NCBI GenBank assembly: GCA_964451415.1
Contig: CAYVHU010000013.1
Location: 9,434 to 73,433, forward strand
DNA length: 64,000 nucleotides
Direction: 5' to 3'
Source of the DNA: CAYVHU01 sp964451415
GTDB taxonomy: Bacteria; Pseudomonadota; Alphaproteobacteria; Rhodospirillales; Magnetovibrionaceae
Below are positions 34,452 to 42,855 of this stretch, in pieces. The position numbers were made by a program, and so were the translations under genes. The notes beneath the pieces are model-generated. The model had not been told where the DNA came from. It saw only the letters and a list, made by a program, of their open reading frames with translations, and did not search any database. The stretch's first letter is position 1. Every line of letters begins with the position of its first letter.

Positions 34452-35288
34452 TCACTCCTTAATGTAGTATGGACCAAGGCCCATTTCCCGCATCATTTTA
34501 TAATCCTGCAACCGGGTCATCCCCAGTTTCACAATGGACGCTTTGGCCAGTAATTCCTCACCACGGCGAGTTTGCGCCAGTTCAAGCAACGCCTTGGTCA
34601 CTACGATGCGGGTCCGTTCGGGCACCCGGGGATGAGCCGCCATTGCGTGCGTCGGAAAATCCCGGGTCTTGAAAAGTACGCGCAGGCGATTGCGGATTTC
34701 CGGTGGTTGCCGATTAAGCGTTGACATCGCACCGCCGCCTGCGGGTGTTTGGCCGAGAAAAACATGCAGATACACAGATGAATGGGTGCGCACGTAAAGC
34801 AGTTTGATCCTGACCTTTCCCCCTTCCTGGCGACCCAGCGCGGCGCGGATCGCCAAGGACGCAGCCAGGGAATTCGGCGAAGGGAAAGCCACCTCCAACC
34901 CTTCCAGGTCGCGTAAGGTTTTCAGTTCGGAGTCCCGACGCACCACCACAATCCCCCGCAAAGTGCTTCCGACATCACGCACCAGCGGAATATACCCCTG
35001 GACCAATCCCGTCGTGACCACCTGATAGGGGTTCATGTAGGCGAAATCGTAATCACCGCGCGTCAGGGCGGCAGCGAACTCCGTATTGTCCTTCACCCCC
35101 AAAAGTTTGAACTTCAACCCGCTTTGAGCTTCAAGCTGGCGCAGAATAGGCATCCAGATATCCGCGATCTTACGCGGCTCATACTGGGGTATCACGCCCA
35201 GCTTATAAACCCTTTGCGCGTAGGCCGGCGAGGCCGCCAAAATGATGAGAACCACCACCCCCCGGAAGACTCTTCTGATGATCCCCAT
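34452..35288 (-). CDS. PhnD-like periplasmic substrate-binding protein
   Basis: Periplasmic binding protein of the phosphate/phosphite/phosphonate class, 278 residues from the ATG at 35288. A signal peptide (VFRGVVVLIILAASPAYA) is followed by the family start YKLGVIPQYEPRKIADIW and motif DYDFAYMNPYQVV. No ABC permease or ATPase gene is near; instead it heads a unit with the hybrid kinase. Such orphan PhnD-like proteins are often signal inputs to sensor kinases, so a sensory rather than transport role is inferred. Confidence 0.87.
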   Translation of the reverse strand: MGIIRRVFRGVVVLIILAASPAYAQRVYKLGVIPQYEPRKIADIWMPILRQLEAQSGLKFKLLGVKDNTEFAAALTRGDYDFAYMNPYQVVTTGLVQGYIPLVRDVGSTLRGIVVVRRDSELKTLRDLEGLEVAFPSPNSLAASLAIRAALGRQEGGKVRIKLLYVRTHSSVYLHVFLGQTPAGGGAMSTLNRQPPEIRNRLRVLFKTRDFPTHAMAAHPRVPERTRIVVTKALLELAQTRRGEELLAKASIVKLGMTRLQDYKMMREMGLGPYYIKE

Positions 35289-35423
35289 CAATTCACACAA
35301 TCCAATTGTCGATGACACACGCCGCCGTGAATTCGCACACCATTTTAGGTCAGAGCCCCCCCGTTCCCTACCTTTAATTTATAAGCTATCGTGCCGTCTT
35401 CGTTCCTGGAAACGGCTGTGAAA

Positions 35424-36062
35424 ATGACCTGTAGACTTTATCTGATCACCCCGCCCGTCCTTGATCCCGAGCGCTTTCGTCCTCATCTGGCGGCGGCTCT
35501 TGAGACGGGCGACGTCGCGTGTGTGCAACTGCGCCTGAAAACGCCGCACGGTGAGCCTGAAGATCGTGAAACCGTGCGCGCGGCAGCAAAGATCCTGATG
35601 CCCGAAGCGCACGAACGCGAGGTTGTGTTTCTCATCAACGACGACGCCGAACTGGCGCGGGATTTGGGCGCGGACGGCGTCCATGTCGGCCAGGACGACT
35701 TGAGCGCACGCGATGCACGTGCATGTCTTGGACCGCACGCCATTGTCGGGGTAACGTGCCACAATTCGCGCCATCTAGCCATGCAGGCCGCGGAACAAGG
35801 CGCGGACTACGTTGCCTTCGGCGCTTTTTTCCCAACCCCGACAAAAACCGGCTCAAGCCCGGCGGAGGTGGAGACGTTGAAGATATGGTCCTCCATAGCG
35901 ACCGTGCCATGTGTCGCCATCGGCGGTATTACGCCCCTGAACGCGCACGCCCTGATTGAAGCCGGTGCCGATTTTCTTGCCGTTTCCTCAGGCATATGGA
36001 ACGATCCGGACGGCCCCGGCGCAGCGCTAAAAGCCTTCAACATTTTGCTTTCAAAGCATTGA
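35424..36062 (+). CDS. thiE: Thiamine-phosphate synthase
   Basis: Joins HMP-PP and thiazole phosphate to thiamine phosphate; 212 residues, TIM-barrel. Conserved parts: INDDAELARDLGADGVHVGQDD, quoted as GADGVHVGQDD, VGVTCHNSRHLA, YVAFGAFFPTPTK and AIGGITP. ATG at 35424 chosen; GTG at 35391 is possible. It stands alone among signalling genes without other thiamine genes, and I see no TPP riboswitch upstream. Confidence 0.93.
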   Translation: MTCRLYLITPPVLDPERFRPHLAAALETGDVACVQLRLKTPHGEPEDRETVRAAAKILMPEAHEREVVFLINDDAELARDLGADGVHVGQDDLSARDARACLGPHAIVGVTCHNSRHLAMQAAEQGADYVAFGAFFPTPTKTGSSPAEVETLKIWSSIATVPCVAIGGITPLNAHALIEAGADFLAVSSGIWNDPDGPGAALKAFNILLSKH

Positions 36063-36134
36063 TAGACAGGGAGCGGAAAACCTGACACATATTGCAAATA
36101 TAAAAGCGGAGTCCCAAAGCAGTAGGGCAAAATC

Positions 36135-36941
36135 GTGGACGGGCATCATTTTGCAAAGAACGTGGCGGATATCCGCGACAGCGCCAGGCGTATTACGGGC
36201 GGCTTGGAAAGCCTTGTCTCCTCCATCGACACCATCGCCCACGACAACGCGCCTTTTCTAACCAACGACGCTCCACTGCCCGAAAGCGACCATGGCACGG
36301 CCATTCGCAACCTGTTGCAAGGCATCCGCCGGCAAATCGGCGACATCGTTGAACAAGGCCGCCAATTCGAAAATAAGATGGCGTCGTGTTCCACCCATAT
36401 CACCGAACTTTCCCGCCAACTGCGCGAAAACAAGCAAGCCGCCATGCTGGACCCCATCACGGGCATCGGCAACCGGCGAAAATTCGAAGAATCCCTGGCC
36501 GACATCCTCAAACGGCTGGAAGACTTCAACGGCAAGATTTCCGTTCTTCTTGCGGATGTCGATCATTTCAAGGCGCTCAACGACACCTTCGGTCACAGCG
36601 TCGGCGATCAGGTCCTAAGGCTCGTGGCGAAGACCTTTGTCAACTGCCTCAAGGGCGGCGACGAGGTGGCGCGCTGGGGCGGCGACGAATTCGCCGCCAT
36701 TTTGCCCAACACCACCTTGGACAATGCCGTGGCGGTCAGCGCATATCTGCAAGACACGATGAACGCCCGGTCTTTGAAAAACAGGATCACGGGGGAAAAC
36801 ATGGGTAAAATAACCCTGTCCATCGGGGTCTCAACATACCGCGACGGGGACAATGCGCACGAACTCATCTTTCGCGCGGATCAAGCGCTCTGCGAAGCCA
36901 AACGCCGTGGCCACAACCGCACCGTCGCCAAGGAAGATTAG
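36135..36941 (+). CDS. Diguanylate cyclase (GGDEF)
   Basis: Soluble protein of 268 residues with GTG start. The N-terminal 120 residues are helical without a recognisable sensor domain; the C-terminal GGDEF domain has an intact signature RWGGDEF, preceded at the I-site position by KGGD rather than the inhibitory RxxD, so product inhibition may be weak. It makes cyclic di-GMP from GTP. It overlaps tail to tail by four bases with the convergent sensor kinase and follows thiE by 72 bases. Confidence 0.92.
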   Translation: MDGHHFAKNVADIRDSARRITGGLESLVSSIDTIAHDNAPFLTNDAPLPESDHGTAIRNLLQGIRRQIGDIVEQGRQFENKMASCSTHITELSRQLRENKQAAMLDPITGIGNRRKFEESLADILKRLEDFNGKISVLLADVDHFKALNDTFGHSVGDQVLRLVAKTFVNCLKGGDEVARWGGDEFAAILPNTTLDNAVAVSAYLQDTMNARSLKNRITGENMGKITLSIGVSTYRDGDNAHELIFRADQALCEAKRRGHNRTVAKED

Positions 36942-38746
36942 ATTGGGCGCAATATGGCACGCGACGGCGGAAACGTAACGCTGACGGTGGTGCCCCGAGC
37001 AACTTCGCTGTCAATGGCAATTTCACCACCATGCAGTTCGACAAGACGGCGGCAAATATAAAGCCCCAGCCCGGTCCCTTCGGTGGCGCGCGCAATATGC
37101 GGGTTGTCCTGGACGAAGGGGTCCGCGATGCGCGCCAGGGACTGCGCGGAGATGCCGCATCCGTTGTCCTTAACGCTCATCGTTATGCCAACACCGGCTT
37201 GATACGAACAAGAAATGCGGATCGCTCCCTTCTCGGGGGTGAATTTAACCGCATTGGACATGAGATTGTTGGCGATTTGCGTCAGGGCCCGTTCATCCGC
37301 TGAAACGGCTTCAATGTCTGGATCACACTCGATATCACAGGAAATGTTTTTTGCGCTCAATTGCGGCGCAAAGGTTTGGCGGATGCCTTCAAGAAAAAGG
37401 CTCGGCTGAATGTGCGTATCGACGATCTGAAATTCGTCGCTTTCGATTTTCGATAAATCGAGAATGTCGTTCACCAGGCTGAGCAAATGGGTGCCACTGT
37501 GGTGAATGTACCCGATATACTCCTTGTAGTGCTCCTCTTTTATGGGACCGAACGTTTCTGCCTGAATCAGACCCGTAAAACCTATGATGCTGTTCAGCGG
37601 CGAACGCAGATCGTGGCTCATCGAGGCGAGAAAGTCCGACTTGGCCCGATTGGAGGCATCCGCCTGGCGTTCCCGCTCCTTGCCCTGTTCTTGCTGCGTG
37701 ATATCGGCAACGATGGACGTGACGCCGACCAGGGCGTCTTTTTCGTCCACCAACGGCGTGTTGTACCATTCGCAAATAATTTTCCGGCCGTCCCGGGTGA
37801 CATTGGCCATGGCGGTTTTTTCAAAGTTGCGCTGAGAAATAATGCGCTCTTGCATATCCACGACGGCTTTACGCGCATCGGGAGGGAATAAAAGAACGGC
37901 GACATCCGCGCCGATCGCATCTTTTTGGGGGATACTGAAGATATTTTCCGCCGCCGGATTCCACGATGTAATGCAGCGATCCGTATTCCAGTCGATCACC
38001 GCCAGCGGGACTTGAGCGCGGTGCAGGTCCTGGCGTTTACGGCTTTTCGCCAACGTTGCATAGGCGCGTTGCGACGAACGGCTCATCTGGTTGAGGGCAA
38101 AAACGACCTCATCCAGTTCGTCCATTTCACCACGCTGCGACATGCTCTTGTCGAGTTCCAAGTTATCCCACTTCCCCGACATATCGAACGCGTGGATGTG
38201 TCGGACGATGGTCCCCAAATGACGCCCGACCAGACGATGGAAGATGTAGAGAATAAAGCCCGAAACCAGAAACGTCTTAAAGCCGTTGCTCAAAATGACA
38301 ATGACAAACTTCCGTAACAGTCGCGATAAAACCCGGTCCAGGCTGGCCACAACCTTCAATGTGCCGATGCGAACGTTTTTTCCCCGGTAACGATAATGAA
38401 GGGGAAAATCCCTGATGATACGTCGCTGCGAGATCATCTTACCGGCTTGCCAACGCACCGCGCCATCGACCGAAATCGCCAAATATTCCAGGTCCGGAAG
38501 TTCCACAAGTCCGTTAAGTTGAACCTGTATCTGAGCCGTATCCGCCACCCAGACATTACGTTCCAAATTCGGCAATTGGGCGTCGCGAATGGCGTCGAAT
38601 TTCAAATCTATGAGCCTTAAGTCGCTGTTGTAATCCGAATACAACTGAAGCGCGGTCACCACCAGCGTAATCAGTGAGCTGAACAAAACAACGTACACGG
38701 CCAAACGCCGGGAGATACGCAATATGGGAAAGGGCCGGCTTACCAT
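36938..38746 (-). CDS. PAS sensor histidine kinase
   Basis: Membrane sensor kinase of 602 residues: TM1 (about 15-36), a periplasmic domain of about 100 residues, TM2 (about 145-170), a HAMP-like linker, a PAS domain with PAC tail (VTSIVADITQQEQ), HisKA with SHDLRSP (about 377) and HATPase with NNLMSNAVKF and GTGLGLYICRRL. There is no receiver domain. It starts ten bases after the stop of a gene for a periplasmic amino-acid-type binding protein, so the two form a likely receptor pair. Confidence 0.92.
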   Translation of the reverse strand: MVSRPFPILRISRRLAVYVVLFSSLITLVVTALQLYSDYNSDLRLIDLKFDAIRDAQLPNLERNVWVADTAQIQVQLNGLVELPDLEYLAISVDGAVRWQAGKMISQRRIIRDFPLHYRYRGKNVRIGTLKVVASLDRVLSRLLRKFVIVILSNGFKTFLVSGFILYIFHRLVGRHLGTIVRHIHAFDMSGKWDNLELDKSMSQRGEMDELDEVVFALNQMSRSSQRAYATLAKSRKRQDLHRAQVPLAVIDWNTDRCITSWNPAAENIFSIPQKDAIGADVAVLLFPPDARKAVVDMQERIISQRNFEKTAMANVTRDGRKIICEWYNTPLVDEKDALVGVTSIVADITQQEQGKERERQADASNRAKSDFLASMSHDLRSPLNSIIGFTGLIQAETFGPIKEEHYKEYIGYIHHSGTHLLSLVNDILDLSKIESDEFQIVDTHIQPSLFLEGIRQTFAPQLSAKNISCDIECDPDIEAVSADERALTQIANNLMSNAVKFTPEKGAIRISCSYQAGVGITMSVKDNGCGISAQSLARIADPFVQDNPHIARATEGTGLGLYICRRLVELHGGEIAIDSEVARGTTVSVTFPPSRAILRPI

Positions 38747-38755
38747 GGATGTACG

Positions 38756-39550
38756 CTAATTTCGTTCGTATTTTTCATAGGGAAGCAAGGTTCGATCGAA
38801 GGCCGTTTTATAGAAACCGTCCGCCTTCATGGACTTCAGCGCCGCGCTCAGCCTGGGAATCAGGCTTGCCCGGCGTTTGTGCAGATAAAAAAACATTTTC
38901 CGCGTGGCGAGCGGCGGCTCAAGCAACCGAACGCCGCGCAGGTCTTGTTCTTGCAGACGCCTTAAGCCCTGCCATTTTTCAAACAAAATAATATCGGAAC
39001 GATTGCTTGTGAGCAGTTCGAAAAGCTGGTCGGCATTTTGCACTGTGGTGAGGTATTTAAGACCTCGTGTCGATTGTTCGAAAATTTTCCAACCATTGAT
39101 GTAGGCGACCGTATAGGGGGCCAGATCCGCCCAGTTCTTGATTTGAATGTCCGCACGGCGGGTAAAAGCGACAAAAACCCAATCCATGACCTCTTCGGGC
39201 ACCATGCGCAGATTTTTGTACTTCTTTTCAAGGCCCGGAATGCGCACCGCGGTGCCGTCGTCCAGCCCCCTGTTCAGATTGAGAAGCGCCCGTTCGCCAG
39301 GCAGGATTTTGATGCTTACCCGCATCCCCAGACGCCTGAATGCTTCTTCGGTAATGAGGTCCTGATAGCCGTTCTGCGCCGGGGTGGCCAGCGGCGCATT
39401 GGATGTGGTGTTGAAACGAATCAACTCGTTCGCTTGTCCATTGGCGGACAGACTTGAAAACAGCACCCCACAAACAAGTGCACCAACAACACCGATCACG
39501 CGGGGGCGTGCTTTCAAGCACTTTTCGCCGTTGCCGTTTAAGGCCCGCAT
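38756..39550 (-). CDS. Periplasmic substrate-binding protein, SBP family 3-like
   Basis: A 264-residue exported protein from the ATG at 39550: signal peptide (VIGVVGALVCGVLFSSLSANGQA), then a two-lobed binding-protein sequence with EEAFRRLGMRVSIKILPGERAL, quoted as EEAFRRLGMRVSIKI, and a hinge-like return. It resembles extracellular solute-binding proteins used as stand-alone sensors. No transporter genes are near; the next gene is a sensor kinase. Ligand unknown. The open frame upstream of 39550 has no better start. Confidence 0.8.
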   Translation of the reverse strand: MRALNGNGEKCLKARPRVIGVVGALVCGVLFSSLSANGQANELIRFNTTSNAPLATPAQNGYQDLITEEAFRRLGMRVSIKILPGERALLNLNRGLDDGTAVRIPGLEKKYKNLRMVPEEVMDWVFVAFTRRADIQIKNWADLAPYTVAYINGWKIFEQSTRGLKYLTTVQNADQLFELLTSNRSDIILFEKWQGLRRLQEQDLRGVRLLEPPLATRKMFFYLHKRRASLIPRLSAALKSMKADGFYKTAFDRTLLPYEKYERN

Positions 39551-39798
39551 TCTTCGATGCTCCACCTTGTCGTGCCATATGCACACACAAAACAAACTCA
39601 ACCAAAAAGCGCCAGAGACTTTGCCAATATTCAACCTACGGCATCATATGCACATCATTTATAACATATTTATAGTCTCGTGGGGCGATCTTAACACAGA
39701 GGATTATAGACATTGCTTCATCGGGCCTCGGATGATAGCTTCCGCGCCATCAAGAGCGAACGCTCATCTTTCGGCTCTTCACACTCTGCGGTGATGTC

Positions 39799-40368
39799 AT
39801 GAAAATCAACGGTAATGCAATCCGCCCCGGCATGGTGATCGAACATCAAGGCCGCCTGTGGCGCGCAGTCAAGATCCAGCACACCCAGCCCGGCAAGGGG
39901 GGGGCGTACCTGCAAGTCGAACTCAAGGACCTGCAAACCGGCACCAAATTGAACGATCGGTTTCGTTCATCGGAAACGGTTGAGCGCGCCACCTTGGAAC
40001 AGCGCGACTATCAGTACCTGTTCAACGACGGCGAAATGTACACCTTCATGGACACGGAAACCTTTGAACAGATCGAATTGAATGCCGAACAGATCGGCGA
40101 AGATCAAGTGGCGTACCTACAAGAAAACATGACCGTCACCATCGAGAGCCACGAGGATACGCCCATCGGCGTGCAGTTGCCCGCCACCGTGGTTCTGGAA
40201 ATAACCGAAGCCGACGCCGTGGTAAAAGGCCAAACGGCATCTTCCAGTTACAAGCCCGCGATGCTGGAAAACGGCGTGCGCACCTTAGTGCCGCCACACA
40301 TCGAAACCGGCGTGCGCGTTGTCATCAACACCGTTGACGGTTCCTACGTCGAACGCGCAAAATCCTAA
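39799..40368 (+). CDS. efp: Translation elongation factor P
   Basis: Relieves ribosome stalling at polyproline; 189 residues, three beta-barrel domains. The modified-residue loop reads QPGKGGAYLQV with Lys33 at the tip, so it is the lysine type. C-terminal GVRTLVPPHIETGVRVVINT is typical. No epmA/epmB genes are in the window. A polyproline-rich protein encoded at 41365 would be an obvious client. Confidence 0.96.
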   Translation: MKINGNAIRPGMVIEHQGRLWRAVKIQHTQPGKGGAYLQVELKDLQTGTKLNDRFRSSETVERATLEQRDYQYLFNDGEMYTFMDTETFEQIELNAEQIGEDQVAYLQENMTVTIESHEDTPIGVQLPATVVLEITEADAVVKGQTASSSYKPAMLENGVRTLVPPHIETGVRVVINTVDGSYVERAKS

Positions 40369-40422
40369 GCGCCCCGCGACCTGAACTCGATACAGATTGC
40401 ATTTTCAAGGACTTCCCCGATT

Positions 40423-41211
40423 ATGGCCCATCCCCGCTCGGCCCTCCTGAACGTCATGGCCGCCGCCGCCCAGAAAGCAGCGCGGCGCATGGTCCGCGAT
40501 TTCGGCGAGGTGGAAAACCTTCAGGTGTCGCGAAAAGGTCCGGCAGACTTCGTTTCCCTTGCCGATAAAAAGGCCGAACAGACCCTGGTGCAGGAGTTGA
40601 GCAAGGCACGTCCAGACTATGGCTTCGTCCTGGAAGAGGGCGAAAATATTACCGGCAAGGACTCCTCCAACACCTGGGTCATCGACCCGCTGGACGGCAC
40701 CACAAATTTCCTTCACGGTATTCCACACTTTGCTATTTCCATCGCCTTGATGCGTGATAACGATCTGTTCGCGGGCGTCGTGTACAACCCGCTCAGCGAC
40801 GAAATGTTCTGGGCGGAAAAAGGCCAGGGCGCGTTCCTCAACGGGCGGCGCTTGCGTGTCTCGGCGCGCCACGACATGTCAGAAGGCCTGTTTGCCACCG
40901 GATTTGGGTTCATGGGCCGGGACGCCGACCCGCGCTACCTGGAACGGATCGAAGCCGTCACCAGCGTTAGCGCCGGCATCCGGCGTTTCGGCGCTGCCGC
41001 ATTGGATCTGGCTTACGTGGCGGCAGGGCGCTACGATGGATACTGGGAATGCAGCCTTCAGCCCTGGGACTTAGCCGCGGGCATCGTCCTGGTGCGCGAG
41101 GCGGGCGGTTTCGTCAGCGACATTTCAGGACGGAAAAAAATGTTGGAAACCGGCTCCGTCCTGGCGGCCAACGACAAATTCTATGCTCCGCTCCACAAAC
41201 TGTTGAAGTAG
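40423..41211 (+). CDS. suhB: Inositol monophosphatase family protein
   Basis: Mg-dependent phosphatase of 262 residues, SuhB/IMPase family. Metal-binding motifs EEGENITG (Glu), WVIDPLDGTTNF (about 85-96) and CSLQPWDLAAGIVLVREAGG are complete. It may act on inositol phosphates or related sugars, or in ribosome assembly as reported for E. coli SuhB. It lies 54 bases after efp in the same direction. Confidence 0.93.
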   Translation: MAHPRSALLNVMAAAAQKAARRMVRDFGEVENLQVSRKGPADFVSLADKKAEQTLVQELSKARPDYGFVLEEGENITGKDSSNTWVIDPLDGTTNFLHGIPHFAISIALMRDNDLFAGVVYNPLSDEMFWAEKGQGAFLNGRRLRVSARHDMSEGLFATGFGFMGRDADPRYLERIEAVTSVSAGIRRFGAAALDLAYVAAGRYDGYWECSLQPWDLAAGIVLVREAGGFVSDISGRKKMLETGSVLAANDKFYAPLHKLLK

Positions 41212-41364
41212 TGCACGCGAAGGCTTTCTCTCGACGGTGAAAACGACGCCAAACGGGTTGCTATCAGGCTCTTGGCATTGTTATTGTGAAGAACGCGATT
41301 CGCGCGCAACGTTTGGTGTGAACTGTTGGTTCGCAAGCGGGAATCTACAGGCCGGGGAAAACCA

Positions 41365-42777
41365 TTGGACACGCATGCTTTGAATCGAGACGCTTACGCC
41401 CAGCATGGGGACGCTGCGGGCGGACGTATCGGGGGGATTTCACTTCTTATTCTGAGCCAACTGTTTTTCTCGTTTTCAGTCCCTTTTGCCCATGCCGCCC
41501 ATGCCGCCCAAGCCACCCAAGCCGCCCAAGCCGCCCAAGTACAGAACTCACCAACGGTTGATCTGTCCGACCCCAACGTGAGCGTGGACCTGTCCGTGCT
41601 CAACGACGGCGGCATTGCCCCGCACATCGGCGCGCCCGTCCCCACGACAGCCACGACGACACCATATGACGGTCTTTATCGTCCCCCCGGCAAAAAACCG
41701 CCGGTCTCAATGCTGTATGTCAAGCCGTCCGCCAATTTCAAACTGCCCCCGCAAACCAAACCGCTCATTGCGCCGCGCCCCACCCCACAGGTTTCCGAAC
41801 CTCGCCCCCAGGCTTCCAAAAACCAACCAACGGGCCTGACGCCAAAGCCAGCGGCGGTGCAAATTGCGGCGGAACCCGCACCTCAGGAAACGAAAACACC
41901 CGTCCTCACAAAAAAGCAGATTTCCGCAGCAGCAGAACCCACGGAGCACACCCCCGTCTCCAACGCTGCGCCGCAAGAACCGCTTTTGCCCCCCTTACCC
42001 GCATCGGCAAGCACGGTCTTGGTGCAGAAGCCAGCCGAGGGTAAAACCGCTACCAGTGAGGCGATTCCCGCCCCACCCCCCGCCCCCGTCATCGCCGTAC
42101 AGCCCCAGGACGTACAGCCCCAAGGCACATCGACACCATCAAGCCACAGCGCAAAAACGCCGCGCGCAGAAGTTGCTACCGCGTCCCCTAGTGCGGTCCC
42201 TGCGCCTCCTGAGGTTATGCCCCCACCGGCTCCCCCCCCCCCTGCGCCGGACATTGCCTCCACAAAAGTCGACGAAGCGCCCGCGACACCCGCGCTGAGC
42301 CCGCCGCCACAGATGCACACGACGCGCGAAACGGGTCCCTCCGTGGTCGTAAAACTGCCTCCGGCCATTCAATCCCAAAATGAGGCAAAAGGCGAAAAGA
42401 CGTCCCGTGTGGCATCCTTGCCGTCATCTGCCGACGCGCCGGTGACAACGGTGCCGCCGATGCAGGGAAATTCCCTGCGTATCGTGTTCGAAGGAAAGTC
42501 GTCAAAACTGCCCCGCGATGCACGCGCCGCCTTGAAGACCGTTTCCACGCGCATGAACCAGCAAAAGAACCTTCGTCTGCAACTCGTCGCCTATGCGGGT
42601 AGTTCCAGCACGTCGGCGAGTGCGGCGCGACGTCTTTCGCTTTCGCGAGCCTTGGCGGTACGCTCTTTTCTGATTGAAAACGGTGTACGCTCAACGCGCA
42701 TCGATGTTCGCGCGCTTGGCAACAAATCCTCGCAAGGCGTCACGGAACGGGTGGATATCACCATTGTGAAACGATAA
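41365..42777 (+). CDS. Proline-rich OmpA-domain envelope protein
   Basis: About 470 residues. One N-terminal hydrophobic segment (GISLLILSQLFFSFSVPFAHA) acts as signal peptide or anchor; it is followed by a short tripeptide repeat (HAA/QAA) and about 300 residues very rich in Pro, Ala, Ser and Thr; the last 110 residues form an OmpA-like peptidoglycan-binding domain (RIVFEGKSSKLPRDA, AARRLSLSRALAVRSFLIENGV). Starts are uncertain: TTG 41365 is used, TTG 41326 is possible. Length and composition suit a periplasm-spanning tether. It precedes MotA-like and MotB-like genes. Confidence 0.75.
   Translation: MDTHALNRDAYAQHGDAAGGRIGGISLLILSQLFFSFSVPFAHAAHAAQATQAAQAAQVQNSPTVDLSDPNVSVDLSVLNDGGIAPHIGAPVPTTATTTPYDGLYRPPGKKPPVSMLYVKPSANFKLPPQTKPLIAPRPTPQVSEPRPQASKNQPTGLTPKPAAVQIAAEPAPQETKTPVLTKKQISAAAEPTEHTPVSNAAPQEPLLPPLPASASTVLVQKPAEGKTATSEAIPAPPPAPVIAVQPQDVQPQGTSTPSSHSAKTPRAEVATASPSAVPAPPEVMPPPAPPPPAPDIASTKVDEAPATPALSPPPQMHTTRETGPSVVVKLPPAIQSQNEAKGEKTSRVASLPSSADAPVTTVPPMQGNSLRIVFEGKSSKLPRDARAALKTVSTRMNQQKNLRLQLVAYAGSSSTSASAARRLSLSRALAVRSFLIENGVRSTRIDVRALGNKSSQGVTERVDITIVKR
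41491..41535 (+). repeat. Nine-base tandem repeat encoding HAA/QAA/QAT
   Basis: Five copies of a CAN-GCC-RCC unit encode HAAHAAQATQAAQAA at the end of the signal segment of the Pro-rich OmpA-domain protein. Such a short repeat can change copy number by slippage without breaking the frame. Confidence 0.8.
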
Positions 42778-42855
42778 ACAACCGGCGAAGACCAACTTTT
42801 TCGCCTCACCTTCGCCCCGGCGTCTCACGCGCGTCACGGTGGGGTGCGCCGTGAA

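Noticed and set aside
35319..35423. TPP riboswitch upstream of thiE
   Set aside because: The gap is about 100 bases and shows no CTGAGA-type or ACCTGA-type conserved box.
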